Shown in pieces: positions 5,092-6,165 of a DNA stretch of 6,165 bases. Source of the stretch: CAYSHJ01 sp964589725 (GTDB lineage Bacteria; Planctomycetota; Planctomycetia; Planctomycetales; Planctomycetaceae). Position numbers and translations under genes: made by a program. The notes under the pieces are model-generated. The model was not told the origin of the DNA. It did not search any database and worked only from the letters and a program-made list of their open reading frames with translations. The DNA lies in NCBI GenBank assembly GCA_964589725.1, contig CAZPUJ010000621.1, forward strand, positions 1 to 6,165, written 5' to 3'. Numbering within the stretch: the first letter of the stretch is position 1; every line of letters starts with the position of its first letter.

Positions 5092-6165
5092 TTATCGGAA
5101 CGCGGGTTCGATAAGTCCTGGTTTTCCGTTTCTGCCGACGCTGGCCGGCTTGTTGGCGGGCGTCGTCGATTTTCGGGGACTGCCGGCTGATGAAGGACTT
5201 GGTGATTGGCTGGCCGGACGTGATCTGGCACCCGGCGCGGGCTGCCGAGTCTCCGTCGTCGGGTCTGAAGAACGTCGAGCCTCGGTCGCACGAACGTTGG
5301 CGGCCGACGAGGGACTGTCGTAGCCGGCCCGTTGGACGTTGGAGTTGCTCGGACGTCGATTCGCGACCGTCGAGGTGTTGGAACGCAAACGAGTTTCGTC
5401 GGAACTGGGAGCAGGTGCGGGAAGTATCAGCTCATTTCGATCCGGCGTGGCTGCAGGTCCGGCCTGAGGGGCTGACATGTCGGAGTTTTTCAAACCCGGA
5501 ACGACGTACGGTCCGGAGGCCGAGGGCTGACACGTTTCACAGTGCTCGCCGTACTTGGGAATCTCGATGAGTCCGTACAAGCCCAATTCACGATCGGTCG
5601 GTGCATCGCTGAAACCGCCAGGACCACCGGGGGGCAATTGCCCCTCATCGAGCGGTGCCACCAACTCGGGAGTGACGGTGATGACCACTTCGGTTTCCAC
5701 GTTGTCATGACGTCGCCGGCTGAACGCTAAGCCGATGTAGGGCAACTCACCGAGAAAAGGAATCTTGTGGGTCTCCGCCGACTGTCGTGACGAGATCAGC
5801 CCGGCCAGCATCAAGGTCTGACCAAACTTCATCTCGACTTGTGTGTTCACGCGACGGACGGTCAGGCCTGGAACCGTCGTACCTCCGATGCTGACCGCGT
5901 TGGTGAAGTCTCGATCGCTTACTTCGGGTTGCAGTTCCAATCGCAAGTTCCCGCCGCCCAGCACGGTGGGGACGGCTTCGAGTCGCACGCCAAACTCGCG
6001 CCATTGAATGCTGACAGAACCCAAGCTCTGCGGCACGAGAATGGGGAACTCGCCACCGGACAACAGCGTGGCCGGGCGGCCGTTCGTGGCGACAAGTTCC
6101 GGCTCAGCCAAAATCTTCAGCAGCGCCTCATTACGCAGCGCGGTGAGATAGGCATTGAAAATCTT
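5092..6165 (-). CDS. cpaC: Tad-type secretin (CpaC/RcpA), 5' end outside the window
   Basis: This is the C-terminal 357 residues of an outer-membrane secretin, the channel through which the Tad pilus leaves the cell. The frame is open to the window edge, so there is no start here; a TTG at 6111 is internal. Numbering from the edge, residues 1-170 are the secretin core: KILAEPELVATNG (17-29) and LLSGGEFPI (34-42) at its start, then VEMKFGQTLMLAGL (110-123), KIPFLGELPYIGLAF (134-148) and EVVITVTPELVAP (159-171). Residues about 175-357 are a Pro/Gly/Ser/Arg-rich tail without clear domains, with a CETC motif (209-212) near its start. In family members the core usually ends close to the protein end, so a tail of about 180 residues is long. 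Assignment to Tad rather than type II secretion rests on the neighbouring cpaE 28 bp downstream; the N-terminal domains that would confirm it are missing from view. Confidence 0.9.
   Translation of the reverse strand, partial: KIFNAYLTALRNEALLKILAEPELVATNGRPATLLSGGEFPILVPQSLGSVSIQWREFGVRLEAVPTVLGGGNLRLELQPEVSDRDFTNAVSIGGTTVPGLTVRRVNTQVEMKFGQTLMLAGLISSRQSAETHKIPFLGELPYIGLAFSRRRHDNVETEVVITVTPELVAPLDEGQLPPGGPGGFSDAPTDRELGLYGLIEIPKYGEHCETCQPSASGPYVVPGLKNSDMSAPQAGPAATPDRNELILPAPAPSSDETRLRSNTSTVANRRPSNSNVQRAGYDSPSSAANVRATEARRSSDPTTETRQPAPGARSRPASQSPSPSSAGSPRKSTTPANKPASVGRNGKPGLIEPAFR

Overview
The window looks like chromosomal DNA from a Planctomycetota bacterium (planctomycete). This is inferred from the general style of the proteins (a CpaE with an SGGVGCT P-loop, a secretin with a long Ser/Pro-rich tail), the moderately high GC content, weak Shine-Dalgarno signals and repeat-rich intergenic DNA. 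No marker in the window fixes the genus.

Layout. Positions 1-326 hold no gene that can be supported. Positions 327-2240 (+) encode a large polytopic GT39/ArnT-like glycosyltransferase. Positions 2241-2686 are non-coding but dense: an imperfect 137-bp fold-back element (2258-2394), a 12-bp direct repeat, two parS-like 16-mers, and a 4 x 9-bp pyrimidine-rich tandem repeat just before the next start. Positions 2687-3634 (+) encode the chromosome-partitioning protein ParB. A third parS-like 16-mer (3669-3684) lies 34 bp after parB, directly against a good sigma-70-type promoter (TTGACG, 17 bp, TAGACT) that drives tRNA-Pro(UGG) at 3733-3807. The minus strand of 3843-6165 holds two genes in operon order: a secretin of the Tad/Flp pilus (CpaC/RcpA, cut off at its 5' end by the window edge) and a CpaE/TadZ-type protein. 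Their downstream end converges on the tRNA.

How they work together. ParB with nearby parS sites is a chromosome centromere, but no parA lies beside parB here. The secretin and CpaE are the outer-membrane channel and the localisation/assembly factor of a Tad pilus. The CpaF/TadA motor ATPase does not follow CpaE as it often does, so the tad locus is split or ordered differently. The glycosyltransferase is probably an independent envelope gene.

The most notable points are the three parS-like sites bracketing an orphan parB, with one touching a tRNA promoter; the loss of both P-loop lysines and the receiver lysine in CpaE; and the fold-back repeat element.
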